NCBI GenBank assembly: GCA_949987565.1
Contig: OX465111.1
Coordinates: 1,715,494-1,779,493 of the forward strand
DNA: 64,000 nucleotides
Source of the DNA: Luidia sarsii
Taxonomy: Eukaryota; Echinodermata; Asteroidea; Paxillosida; Luidiidae
Direction: 5' to 3'
Within the stretch, counting starts at the first letter, position 1. Each line of letters begins with the position of its first letter. Below are positions 46,675 through 58,680 of this stretch, in pieces. The position numbers and the translations under genes are program-made. The notes beneath the pieces are model-generated. The model saw only the letters and a list, made by a program, of their open reading frames with translations, did no database searches and was not told the origin of the DNA.

Positions 46675-48790
46675 GAGAAGAGGAGTGGAGGAGAAAGAGA
46701 TGGAGAAGGGGAGTGGAGGATGAAAGGGTGGAGAAGGGGAGTGGAGGAGGAAGGGATGGAGAAGGGGAGTGGAGGAGGAAGGGAAGGAGAAGGGGAGTGG
46801 AGGAGGAAGGGATGGAAAAGGGAAGTGGAGGAGGAAGGGATGGAGAAGGGGAGTGGAGGAGGAAGGGAAGGAGAAGGGGAGTGGAGGAGGAAGGGATGGA
46901 GAAGGGGAGTGGAGGAGGAAGGGATGGAGAAGGGGAGTGGAGGATGAAAGGGATGAAGAAGGGGAGTGGAGGAGGAAGGGATGGAGAAGGGAAGTGGAGG
47001 AGGAAGGGATGGAGAAGGGAAGTGGAGGAGGAAGGGATGGAGAAGGGAAGTGGAGGAGGAAGGGATGGAGAAGGGGAGTGGAGGAGGAAGGGAAGGAGAA
47101 GGGGAGTGCAGGAGGAAGGGGTGGAGAAGGGGAGTGGAGGAGGAAGGGATGAGTAGGGGAGTGGAGGAGGAAGGGAAGGAGAAGGGGAGTGGAGGAGGAA
47201 GGGATGGAGAAGGGGAGTGGAGGAGGAAGGGACAGAGAAGGGGAGTGGAGGAGGAAGGAATGGAGAAGGGGAGTGGAGGAGGAAGCGATAGAGAAGGGGA
47301 GAGCAGGAGGAAGGGACAGAGAAGGGGAGTGGAGGAGGAAGGGATGGAGAAGGGGAGAGTAGGAGGAAGATATGGAGAAGGGGAGTGGAGGAGGAAGGGA
47401 TGGAGAAGGGGAGTGGAGGAGGAAGGGACAGAGAAGGGGAGTGGAGGAGGAAGGGACGGAGAAGGGGAGTAGAGGATAAAAGGATGGAGAAGGGGAGTGA
47501 AGGAGGAAGGGATGAGTAGGGGAGTGGAGGAGGAAAGGATGGAGAAGGGGAGTGAAGAAGGAAGGGATGGAGTAGGGGTGTGGAGGAGGAAGGGAGGGAG
47601 AAGGGGAATGGAGGAATGGATGGAGAAGGGGAGTGGAGGAAGGGATGAAGTAGGGGAGTGGAGGAAGAAGGGATGGAGAAGGGGAGTGGGGAGGAAGGGG
47701 TAGAGAAGGGGAGTGGAGGAGGAAGGGACAGAGAAGGGGGTGCATGAACAAAGTATGGAGAAGGGGACTGCATGAGCAAAGGATGGAGAAGGGGAGTGGA
47801 GGAGGGAGGGATAGAGAAGTGAAGTGGAGGAAGGGATGGAGGAAGGGATGGAGAAGGGGAGTGGAGGAGGAAGGGATGGAGAAGGGGAGTGGAGGAGGAA
47901 GGGATGGAGAAGGGAGTGGAGGAGGAGAAGGGGAGTGGAGGAGGAAGGGATGGAGAAGGGGAGTTTAGGAGGAAGGGATGGAGAAGGGAATGCATGAGCA
48001 AAGGATGGAGAAGGGGAGTGGGGGAGGAAGAGATCGAGAAGGGAAGTGGGGGAGGAAGGGATGGAGAAAGTGAGTGGAGGAGGAAGGGATGGCGAAGGGA
48101 AGTGGGGGAGGAAGGGATGGAGAAGGGGAGTGCAGAAGGAAGGGATGGAGAAGGGGAGGAAGGGGTGGCAAGGGGAGTGGGGGAGGAAGGGATGGAGAAG
48201 TGGAGGAAGGGATGGAGAATGGGAGTAGATGAAGGGATGGAGAAGGGGAGTGGAGGAGGAAGGGATGGAGAAGGGAAGTGGAGGACTAAGGGATGGAGAA
48301 GGGGAGTGGAGGATGAAGGGATAGACAAGGGGAGTGGAGGAGGGATGGACAAGGGGAGTGGAGGTGGAGGAAGGGACAGAGAAGGGGAGTGGAGGAGGAA
48401 GGGGTGGAGAAGGGGAGTAAAGGAGGAAGGGATGGAGAAGGGGAGCGGAGGAAATGATGGAGAAGGGGAGTGGAGGAGGAAGTGACGGAGAAGGGGAGTG
48501 GAGGAGGAAGGGATGGAGAATGGGAGTGGAGGAGGAAGTGACGGAGAAGGGGAGTGGAGGAGGAAGCGATGGAGAAGGGGAGTGGAGGAGGAAGGGACAG
48601 AGAAGGGTAGTGGAGGAGGAAGGAATAGAGAAGGGGAGTGGAGGAGGAAGCGATGGAGAAGGGGAGTGGAGGAGGAAGGGATGGAGAAGGGGAGTGGAGG
48701 AAGAAGGGACAGAGAAGGGGAGTGGAGGAGGAAGGAATGGAAAATGGGGTTTGGAGGAAGAGAAGACGAAGAGAAGCAGGGGGATAAACA
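46675..48790. repeat. 28-bp purine minisatellite (2.1 kb)
   Basis: About 75 units, modal length 28 bp, containing 'ggagtggaggaggaaggg' and 'atggagaagg' (or 'acagagaagg'), with insertions such as 'tgcatgagcaa'. The + strand is nearly all A and G over 2 kb. Open frames exist in all three minus registers (up to 837 codons, Pro/Ser/Leu-rich) because the unit lacks stops. They are not considered genes. It is the mirror image in strand bias of the pyrimidine tract at 14.76-15.62 kb. Confidence 0.97.
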
Positions 48791-49297
48791 GAAATAGGGG
48801 ATGTAGAATAGTAGTGAAGGAGGAAGAGAAGTTAAAGGAGAGGGAAGAAGATAAGGGGAGGGCAGAGGAAAAGAGGAATGGGAAGATAGAGAGGTTAAGG
48901 TGAGATAGCAGTGAAGGAAAACACAATCGGATTGGGAGGGGAGAACGAAACAAAAGAATAGGAGTGCAGGATGAATTGAACGGGAATAAACGGGAACAAG
49001 TAATAAGAGGGAACAAGTTAATAGAAAAAAGGGGATGAGGAGAGAAGGGGAGGAGAGTAGGAAGGAAGAGAGAGTAATGGAGGTGTAGAACGTTCATCAT
49101 AGGATAAGAGTGAGGGACGTAATCAAATGCAATATAATGCATAGCTGTGAAAAGCGCCCTCTAAGGTCAAACACTGAAGTGAAATTCAAGGCATTGACAT
49201 TGACATTGACTGTAATGGACAAGGGGTGTCCTTCATCCATTAGTTTTGTGTGATGCACTTTTCATGCAGTACATCAGTACACCAGCAACATTGGGCA
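48791..49297. other. purine-rich, decayed edge of the 28-bp array
   Basis: A/G bias continues to about 49090 with words such as 'gaggaagagaagttaaagg' but no period. After that the sequence is unique. Confidence 0.5.
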
Positions 49298-49712
49298 GGT
49301 CAAATATAGTTGACCTGCGTCAAATATAAATGACCTGCATCAAATATAAATGACCTGCGTCAAATATAAATGACCTGTGGCAAATATAAATGACCTACGT
49401 CAAATATAAATGACCTGCGTCAAATATAAATGACCTGTGTCAAATATAAATAACCTACGTCAAATATTAATGACCTACGTCAAATATAAATGACCTGTGG
49501 CAAATATAAATGACCTACGTCAAATATAAATGACCTACGTCAAATATAAATGACCTGCGTCAAATATAAATGACCTGCGTCAAATATAAATGACCTGCGT
49601 CAAATATAAATGACCTGTGTCAAATATAAATGACCTACGTCAAATATAAATGACCTACGTCAAATATAAATGACCTGCGTCAAATATAAATGACCTGTGG
49701 CAAATAGTGGAT
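49298..49712. repeat. 20-bp tandem array
   Basis: About 20 units with the exact 20-bp period 'caaatataaatgacctgcgt', where positions 17-20 vary among gcgt, acgt, gtgt and gtgg. The units line up without gaps. The array ends in 'caaatagtggatctttg'. Confidence 0.98.
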
Positions 49713-51412
49713 CTTTGTCAAATACAGTTGACTTGGTTGATGTAAAATAGCATTGGCATTTTACATCATTCCACTCACACTTCATTACTATATGGATAGG
49801 AATGATACACAATCTACTGTTCATATCCAAGGAAATATGAACACAGGAACAGAGTTATAAATACTTGTCACACAACTCTTGAAAGTTCTAAAATTGCTTT
49901 ATTCACGATACATAGATAAAATGAATATCATTTTTCAAATGCAAATTCTCCTCAATAGTAAAAACCGTTTGAAACAGCTGCTGATTTGTATCAGCCTTGT
50001 ACCATCTGAGCTATCCAGCAAGCCTGTTATAGCCATCCACCTTTTACATGCTAAATTAGCAGAGGATAAATAAATAGGGAAGTCTGAGAAACAGGACCAG
50101 TCTGACGACAGGAGGTCTGTGACCCAACACCATGGCTGGAGATTGAGGGAAGCACTGAATAGTATACAAGATGTGGGAAAGCACCAGGGTAGGAAAGGAA
50201 AGCATTCTATTAGACATCCTGGAAGTCATCCTCAGGACTTTATAGATGCCCTGACAGAAGTAGGAAGACAAACAAAGCAATGATGGAAACCATCATAGAA
50301 CTTCACTTTCTTCCTAAATGCAGGACAGATTCTTTGTTAAGATCATCCTGAATCAAATAAAGCATTTATCAGAAGATGTGGCTTATATGACTCGCCAGTT
50401 TGTATAATATAGCACAAGGTGAACTCCAACCTGACCCTAGATGAATCTCTAAAAAACCTCCAGACTACAAAGGACTCAAGACCAGCAGTACGATATCAAA
50501 ATGAAATGCATCTCCACAACACAACTGGTAAACTCATTCTTCTTGCAAACAATACATGACCAGAACAACCTCTTGCATGAACTCATAAAAGCAAAGCAAA
50601 GTGAATATCTCAAGGCCCAAAAGTAATAAAATTGAACTATTAAACCACTCTCGTCAGCCCTGAGATACTTTGCTGAGGATTTCAGGAGCAATTAGTGGTA
50701 AATTTGGCTACAGCAGTTTGGGGATGACGCACAGTGGATGCAGCTTTTTATACTTTATTTTCCAGCAAACAAGGGAAAGCAAACCGACAACAAAATAATG
50801 AACAATCCATGAAAATAGCAGGAGTTTGAAATCAGGAATTTAAACCAAGATCCGAGGATTAACGAACCAGCACTTAGATGGCAGCTTTCTGCAGATTATA
50901 CATCTATTTGTTTCATTTTCAAAATTGCGTCTCGGAAAAACAGTTAGCAAGCTGAAATTTAAGCGCGCCATTTTCGGTGGGTAAAGAGCATATATAGTAG
51001 CCAAGTCATTAGATAGGCCTAACTAGTGAAATCAAATTCAGAAATTACTTAAAGCAACTATGCTAGACTAATATAGAATAGATACAAAGTTTTATTTAAT
51101 GTGCCAAATCAGTGTGAATATAACAATGTAATTAATTGTAAATATCAATTAACTATCAATCATTATTAATCATTGTTTATTGTTTATTGTTTATTTCTAA
51201 AAATCAATCCATCTATCAATCAATCTATTATTTCATGTATTCTATTAGTATCAAAATTAGTATCAAAATCATCAGGTCTTCCAATTTCTTAAGTATATAC
51301 CGTAAGTAACTATTGTGCCAGTTTCTATAAAGTAATTATGCCTACATGTAACAAGGTTTCTTAAAGCAATATTGTGCCTGTTCAATTGGTTGCATAATCT
51401 TAAGTGGCAATA
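49713..51412. other. no gene seen
   Basis: Mixed unique DNA. Short open frames (49879-50073, 50056-50280, 50476-50691) lack recognisable motifs. Near 51170 there is a small 'attgtttattgtttatt' run. Confidence 0.4.
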
Positions 51413-51836
51413 TTGTGACAGTTTTATTCAGACAACTAATCAAAACAATATTTGAGACACATACAGTGATGTGATGGCTAACCATTGCAATCAAATAATT
51501 TACTACAGACTAGATATCTATAACAGGTGGGTCATAGTTGAACAAGTATTCATCTAACCTCAATAACGAATACATAGATATTATAGTTTAAGCCTTTAGT
51601 TAAGGACAGTGTATCTATAAAATATTGTGACAGTTTTATTCAGACAACTAACCAAAACAATATTTGGGACACATACAGTGATGTGATGGCTAACCATTGC
51701 AATCAAATAATTTACTACGGACTAGATATCTATGACAGGTGGGTCATAGTTGAACAAGTATTCATCTAACCTCAATAACGAATACAAAGATATTATAGTT
51801 TAAGCCTTTAGTTAAAGACAGTGTATCTATAATCAA
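51413..51836. repeat. 212-bp tandem duplication
   Basis: 'gttttattcagacaacta' starts at 51421 and 51633, and the copies match at about 97% through 'ttagttaa(g/a)gacagtgtatc'. The low divergence makes this one of the youngest duplications in the window. Confidence 0.95.
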
Positions 51837-53119
51837 ACACATACATTCATACATACGAATAAGTAACACATATACTATCCAGGGAATATCAAGCACAAAT
51901 CAACATCAAAATAATAACACAAATTAAAACAACGTACCAAGTATTCTCTCCTTAGAGCAATCTTGGTTCTTGAATCTTCCAACGATGAAAGAAATATTTA
52001 TGGAAAGCGAGAAAAGGAAATAGACACCTTACTTTGCTTGCAAGCATATGCAAGCTTGTTTACTTGGCAATTCTCATGGCCAAGACCAAGTCAATGTCAT
52101 TTTGTCAATGCCTGTTAGGTATGAATACCGCCCTCTTTAGGCAAGAATAAACGTTTCAGAACCAATTGGACCAAAACTATTTATGTCATGTATTTATATG
52201 CACAATGCATATAAACATGGCATTCTGAAAAGTTTGCATTAATTGCAGTCAAATGAATAAAGTGGAGGAGGAAGAGAAGGAGAAGGAAGAGGAGAGTGGG
52301 ATGAGGAGAGGAAGGGGTGGGAAGGAGTTAGAGAAAAAGGGGAGGAACGGATAGAGAATGGGAGGGGAGTTAGAACTGACGGGTGCAAAAGACAGGGAAA
52401 GGGGAGGATAGTGACAAAGAGGAGGAAGAGAGGAAGGAAAGAGAAAAAATGGGAAAGAGAATTGGTCAATTAGATGTGTACATGTAAATGATAACCTGTG
52501 AGTAGTCTGTTTCTCTTAACAGATTCCAGCATAGCATCTGTCACAAGATGATCTGAAGAAAAAAAAGAGACAGAAGCAAACATTTCAATTGCAATACAAG
52601 AGAAAAGCTAAACCAAATGATATCTAAAAAACTAAAAAAATACAAGGTCAGGATGAAAGGGTCATACACAATTAATACACAGCATAAGATGAAATGAAAA
52701 TACATGGTAATAATATGCAGGTATGACACCAAAACACAAAACCCCAATTGAAAAGTAACCAAAAACTCTTTGAACAATGAAGCCAAGGGGAAAACAAATG
52801 CCTTGTTTTTGTGTTGTTTTAAGAAAATGAAATAAAAAGAAAACAAGCAGAATAAGCAAAATAGGAAAGGATATTGTTAGGCCGCAGAAAATTGAACACA
52901 GCACAGGAAATACATTTGATTGACAAATGAACAAAGCTGCTCACAATGGCATGTTAACTGAAGTGATAACTGAAATAGTGTAACAATACAAAATATAGTT
53001 CGTGGAACAACCACTGAAAAAAACAATAACAGATAATAGAACAATCACTGTCTGAAGCAGAATGTTCAAAACTGGCACTGTCAACATTTAGGACATCGTT
53101 TTTGGAGGAAAAAAGAAAG
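51837..53119. other. no gene; purine-rich relic at 52.25-52.46 kb
   Basis: 'aaagtggaggaggaagagaa' followed by about 190 bp of A/G-rich sequence resembles the 28-bp array but without period. The rest is AT-rich with overlapping short open frames (52541-52934) of no recognisable content. Confidence 0.4.
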
Positions 53120-53530
53120 AAAAGCACAAGAAAGACAGACGAGCCCTTGGACAAAAAGGCAGCATATACAAATTATGGAGGCTGCCAAAAAAAAAGGAAA
53201 ATGGAGCAAAATGGATCATAATTGAGGAGGGGAATTAAAGGAAAATGGACAGAAGTCTGAGGAATGTTGCACGTAAGAACTGACATTTCTTCTACAATTG
53301 GTTATATCATTTAATGGGGGACAACAAAAAGAGGGTGATAAAAGTCAAAGAAACAGAATTTGGGATACGTTCTACAGCCCCAACAAACCAGCATGTTTGT
53401 GACATTTGGGAGGTCCAGGGGGCTAGGGCAGCCTATGAATATTCATCTTGGTATAATTGAATTGTACATGTACATGAATGTAGGCAGAGTGGTATAATAA
53501 CTTCCCTATGGGGTGGTGGTAACAAGCTAT
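53120..53530. repeat. segmental duplication, copy 1 (partner 57262-57690)
   Basis: Words match in order: 'gcccttggacaaaaaggcag', 'aattatggagg', 'acagaagtct', 'ctgacatttctt', 'caaaaagagggt', 'acgttcta', 'cttggtataattgaattgta' and 'gtggtataataact'. Offset about 4.14 kb, same orientation. Confidence 0.88.
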
Positions 53531-53573
53531 ATATAAAACGAGAAATATATGTCTGTTGTGAAACAGAGCATAG

Positions 53574-55448
53574 AGCTTTTCCGCTTCTGTTGTTAACAAG
53601 TCATAGAATAGCCCCATTCCTACTCCAAAACGCATGTACATATTTTGTGCACAAAGCCTATGGGACTCGAGTGTGGTATTCAAAAGTTCATAAAAAATAT
53701 AAACAATGGTCCTTCAGTTCCAAACTTTAGATTTGGAATGTCTAGCACGATAGCTAACGACATACCAAATTTCGAGATGATCGGCCAATGCCTTATATGT
53801 GTTTTAAAATCACACATTTTGATGACGTCATGATTGCGTAACGACATTTTGGCTCCGGAAGGTGTTTTTTAAACCATGTCCCCAATAGATATCAAAGAAA
53901 AAATGAAAAAAATCTCGCTCAGTTGGCCAAATATGCTCAATTGAATGTTAACATCTTAAAAGTTTATGACCTCATTAATATTCATGAGATTACGTCACGA
54001 TCGAATGAGGGCTATTTTTGGATACATCTTTTCCAAACTTAGATATGCTGCAAAATTGAAACCAAACTAACCGATACTTTTGCTAATATTTAAGTTTGAA
54101 GTTTGACATTTTAATGACCTGTCACGTGACCCCCTGATGACGTCATGATGATCTCACTTTTTGCAATGAATCTCCATCTACTAACCTAAGTATGTGCCAA
54201 GTTTGAAGCCATTTGTAGTTGATATTAGGCCCTTAATGGATTTCACAGCTAATTTGTACACAAACCTATGGCCCTTAGTATAAAAAACCTAAACAATGAA
54301 AAACAAAGGAAATTCCTGAAATATGTTTTGATATTTTCAATCCGGGGTATATGTTGAGTCGGTTGAAGACAAATAAAAATACGAATTTTTCTTCGTTCAG
54401 GTAGTAATCTTCGTCTGAAGTTTAGATCTACCTACGTGAAGCCATAATTAATGACTACAGTGTAGTGTACAAGTTGCCGCTTTAAAGCACTGTCACGTGT
54501 GGGATCTGAGATCGCGGCATGATTGCACATGCCAGTTTGGCCCTTTAAAGAGCTATCACGTGACCACCCAAGCAAAAACAGACAGAGAAAAACAGAACAA
54601 AATACATATGTTTATTCTATGATAGGTTGAGGCCCATTTTGCGTCGTTTTAATTGGATTTGTGACGGACGAAAAAAAGAGAGTTTACGTCACTGGGTTTC
54701 GAACCCGTACCCTCCATTCCTACCCCAAAACGCACGTGCATATTATGTGCACAAAGTGTATGGGACTACATTATAATATTAAAAAAATAATAACAATTCT
54801 GAACAATGGTTAATTAATTCCCAACTCAAGATTTAGAATGTCTAGCCCAATAGCTAACTGCCCAACAAATTTCGAGAAGATTGTCCAATGGCAAATATGT
54901 GATTTGAAAACACGCATTTTGATGACGTCACGATTGCGTCATGACATTTTGGCCCATTTGGGTGTTTCTAAACTACATCCGGAATAGATATCAAAAAAAA
55001 AAAAAAATCTTGCTCCGTTGGTCAAATATGCTCATTTCAATGTGAAAATCTGAAAAGTTCATGACCTCATAAATATTCATGAGATGACGTCAAGGTCAAT
55101 TGATGGCAATTTTTGGATACAACTTTTCCCAACTTAGATACAGTGCAAAGTTGAAACCAAACGAACTTGTACTTTTGCTTTTAATGGACTTTGAAATTTG
55201 CCCCTTTAAAGCAAGGTCACGTGACACGTGATTACGTCATGATGATATCAAGGTGTTTAGGATCAATTTCAGCATGGGCTTTATGCATTTGCCACGTTTG
55301 AAAAAAATCCAAGTCTGTTCAATGACCAAAGTCGTGCTTACAAAACCCCTGTGCATTGTCTATGGGCTTTGGGGGAGAAGAAGAAGACTAAAAAAAAGCT
55401 GAACAACAGATATAGCTTTTCCGCTTCCCTGGAAGCGGCGGAAAAGCT
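53574..55448. mobile_element. putative non-coding transposon with internal direct duplication
   Basis: The left end 'agcttttccgcttc' (53574-53587) is repeated at 55414, where it forms a hairpin with 'ggaagcggcggaaaagct' (55431-55448). The two termini are thus inverted relative to each other. Inside, two roughly 700-bp arms (about 53.62-54.33 and 54.71-55.40 kb) are direct repeats at an offset of about 1100 bp (TGACGTCA at 53823 and 54923). No transposase is visible. It sits just after the segmental-duplication copy 1 and is absent after copy 2. A partial relative is at 45.06-45.44 kb. Class is undetermined. Confidence 0.55.
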
Positions 55449-55985
55449 AATAAAGACATCTCCTGAATGCAACATGAGTGAAATCAAATAGCAACTTGGT
55501 TCTACCAAAGATTTATGCTAGAAACTAACCAGATTCACAGTGGTTGCTTTTCTTTAATTTTTTTATAAAAGTCGCCCAACACAAGGCCTCTAAAGGCCAC
55601 TCACGGTGAGGGATAAAAGAAAGGACTAAGAAGAAAAACCACGAGCAAACTAGATCAGGAGGAAGGATGAACATTTATGTTACGTTTGAATTACAGGTAG
55701 AGAATTCCAAAGTGTGGCAGTGCAGGGAAAGAAGCTAAAAAAGTACCGTTTAGTATTGGCAGTGGGAACCATAACTACATGTAACTACAAGGTCAGGGCA
55801 CTCATAACTACATGTATTTTGGCAGCATTGGTTAGTGATACCAGAACTGGCATGCAAACATATAGCAATGGGAAAGATTGCAACTTCAGTCTACCAAAGA
55901 ATTATACTTCTAAGAGACTGACCTGACTCACAGTATAGTTGCCTTCCAAGATGAAATGAAGGAGTTATGAGCACAGAGGCCACAG
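55449..55985. repeat. weak ~390-bp duplication
   Basis: 'ctaccaaaga(t/a)ttat', 'ctgac/ctaacc', 'actcacag/ttcacag' and 'gttgc' recur in order at about 55502 and 55891. Divergence is high; the rest is unique. Confidence 0.5.
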
Positions 55986-56456
55986 CTAGGACAGACAATT
56001 CACCTGGAGAAGACAGTTGTTACATCATGTTACTGAATGTATGCAATTTACTCAAGCACAAAAACATTTTACCTTTTTAGAGAGTTTCTACTGGGATCAA
56101 AACATCAGGCTGTCTAACATTTTGTTTTTCATGATGCGTCTATTTCAGATCATTTTTGAATCCCATGAAAAACTAAGTACAAAATAGTTCAATGGTGCTG
56201 CTTCCATTTGAAGAAGGTTAACAACACAAAGATATCTACAACTGAAATAAGTTGGTCCAACTTCCCTGCTAGGTGTAGTTTGAATGGGTTTTGGTTCCGT
56301 AAAGGTAAACTATTTACATGAATAATTTCGGATGTTTCTTGGAATTGCAAATATGAAAATTTCTATGTTACACATTGAACATCAAACTGCAACAAATCTA
56401 TCAGATCAGAGATCATAATGATGAATTTATGTTAACATGAAGTACAAACAATAATT
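55986..56456. other. no gene seen
   Basis: AT-rich unique sequence with no frame, fold or repeat of note. Confidence 0.4.
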
Positions 56457-56835
56457 TTAATGAAGACCGTTCATGAAACCATTCATGCATGGGCAAAGCA
56501 CATCATGAACAAAATATTGTTCACAAGCAAAGACATAAACCAATGTGGGTAACAGAAAGACAAGGACATGTAATGTTATCACAACAAGCATTTCAAATAT
56601 AAACAGCAAAGAGACATTGTCAACAAAAGAGCAATAAATGTTAAAGAAACAGAATTCGGGGAGAAGTTTGATATCTCCAACACTCCATTCATGCATGGAC
56701 CATGCACATAACACAAAAATAATGTTCACAGAGCAATGACATGAACCAATGTGGGTAACAGAAAGACAAGAACATAGTTTTTACAATGTAATCACAACAA
56801 AGTTTCAAATATAAACAGCAAAGAGAAATATGTTG
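56457..56835. repeat. ~206-bp tandem duplication
   Basis: 'accaatgtgggtaacagaaa' at 56539 and 56745, with 'ccattcatgcatgg' upstream and 'aaatataaacagcaaagag' downstream in both copies. Confidence 0.9.
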
Positions 56836-57261
56836 ACTGAATTTGGTGACATGACTCAGCGTGTAATTTATACCACCTCAATTTATTCACTTTTCCCTTG
56901 AGTTGTGGATTAATGAGAATACTAACTAATCTTTTGTGGTCTTACCTGAGAAAGTAATGAAGATGTTCTTGTCTGATACTATCTAAATCATGGTTGATAT
57001 CTCATAGCCTTGCCTTGATTCAGTTGTGACATCCAGCTGCTAGGCTACACATAGCTGGGGTAGGTGTGTAGCACTCAGACAATCAGGAATCCTTGTGTTG
57101 TGGAATAGTAATCAAAGAAGAAAACAAATGAAAAATCATTTATTACAAGAGAAACAAATCCCCATACCAAAAAGCCTCAAATCAGTTGGGGAGTGCAGCA
57201 AAAATCAAATAAAAACTAAATGTTAAGTCAGGATTATAGTGTACATAAAGCAAAATTATAT
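56836..57261. other. no gene seen
   Basis: AT-rich unique sequence; nothing recognised. Confidence 0.4.
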
Positions 57262-57690
57262 GCACAGGAAAGACAGGCAAGCCCTTGGACAAAAAGGCAG
57301 AATATACAGTACAAATTATGGAGGAAACAGAAAAACTAAATTCCCAACATAGTGTTAAATGAAGATTCATTGTAATTGGTGCCTAAGGAGGGGAACAAAA
57401 GAAAGACAGACAGAAGTCTCATGAATGTTTCAGGTGACTGACATTTCTTAAACAATTGGATACATCATTCAATGGGGAAGAACAAAAGAGGGTAATAAAT
57501 ATCAAAGATACATAATTTGGGGTACGTTCTATAGTCCCTGGACTGTTAGCACTAACAATGCAGCATGGTCGAGGCCAGGTGGATAAGAGTAGCCTGTGAA
57601 TATGCATCTTGGTATAATTGAATTGTACATTGATAAATGGAGGCAGAATGGTATAATAACTTTACTTGGGGGTGGTGGTAACATTAAAAC
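57262..57690. repeat. segmental duplication, copy 2
   Basis: Partner of 53120-53530. It lacks the element that follows copy 1, so it shows the pre-insertion structure to the right of 'gtggtggtaaca'. Confidence 0.88.
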
Positions 57691-57734
57691 CCTTACTTTC
57701 CCAAATTCTACAGAATCCTATTGTCCAGGGGTAG

Positions 57735-58040
57735 GAATGTGTAGGATTGAGGGCATGTGGTAGTTGATGCATAGTAGGAATTTGCAGGATTGAGGGCATG
57801 TGGAGTTTTTGTCACTGTAGGAAAATGCAGGATACAGGTTATAAGGCCCAATGTGATGGTGGATGATTCTGTAGGATTGATGGCATGTGGAGTTTGTTGT
57901 CACTTGAGGAAAATGCAGGATACAGGTTACAAGGCCCAATGTGATGGTGGATGATTCTGTAGGATTGAGGGCATGTGGAGTTTGTTGTCACTTGAGGAAA
58001 ATGTAGCATCCAGGTTACAAGGCCCAATGTGATGGAGGGC
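57735..58040. repeat. ~88-bp tandem repeat, three to four copies
   Basis: 'taggattga(g/t)ggcatgtgg' followed by 'agtttgttgtcacttgagg' and 'caaggcccaatgtgatgg' begins at about 57872 and 57960 (88 bp apart). Two more diverged or truncated starts lie near 57742 and 57786. Confidence 0.92.
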
Positions 58041-58335
58041 ACTTGGTAGTAAAAATATACATTATCACAAAAAGGAGTAGGTACCAATGGTCCTGGGAGA
58101 CACTCTGTTGGACTGTCAGGTTTGGGGCTTTTAACTGAAGGATTGTAGGATTGTGCAGGATTTATAACATGTGCTAGAAAACAGTGGACTAAGTTTTCCA
58201 AAAATCGTGATTTTGTTGTGTCAGTACATTGCTCTGTACAAAACATGCACTTCACTATTCCTAGTTCTACATACGCGCCACACATACATATCACAAAATC
58301 CTGATTTTGGAGCAAACTGTTAGTGTAAGTCTAAT

Positions 58336-58680
58336 CTTTTTTGGCAAGTGGTTGTGCCAGACTTTTACAGTGAGGGTATTAAACTCAAATGTTGCCTGAA
58401 TAAAAAAAAAAGACCAACTATTGTTATAAGGAGAAACCACACTGTCTGACACAACCACTTGCCCAAAAATTGGACTTGCAGTATCCCTCAAAATCCTAAT
58501 TTTGTGACGCGTATTTGTCAACCGGACGACGGTCAGCAGTGACAGCATGCACTGTGCACAGTACATGCACTTCACTTTTCGTAGTCGTACATTCGCGCCA
58601 CACATACGCGCCACAAAATCATGAATTTTGGGAAAACTACAAGTCCAATATTTTCAGCAAGTGGTTGTGCCAGACCATGT
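58336..58680. repeat. cluster of three copies of the GGCAAGTGGTTGTGCC foldback family
   Basis: 'ggcaagtggttgtgccagac' at about 58343 (+), its reverse complement 'ctgacacaaccacttgcc' at about 58455, and 'agcaagtggttgtgccagac' at about 58657 (+). The arms pair to form small foldbacks. The same core bounds 13706-14306. Confidence 0.75.

Noticed and set aside
46405..49142. Pro/Ser/Leu-rich minus-strand frames up to 837 codons
   Set aside because: The 28-bp purine repeat is stop-free in all three minus registers; no single frame is favoured.
49298..49712. Evenly spaced short repeats resembling a CRISPR array
   Set aside because: The 20-bp units are directly adjacent with no unique spacers, and the context is eukaryotic.
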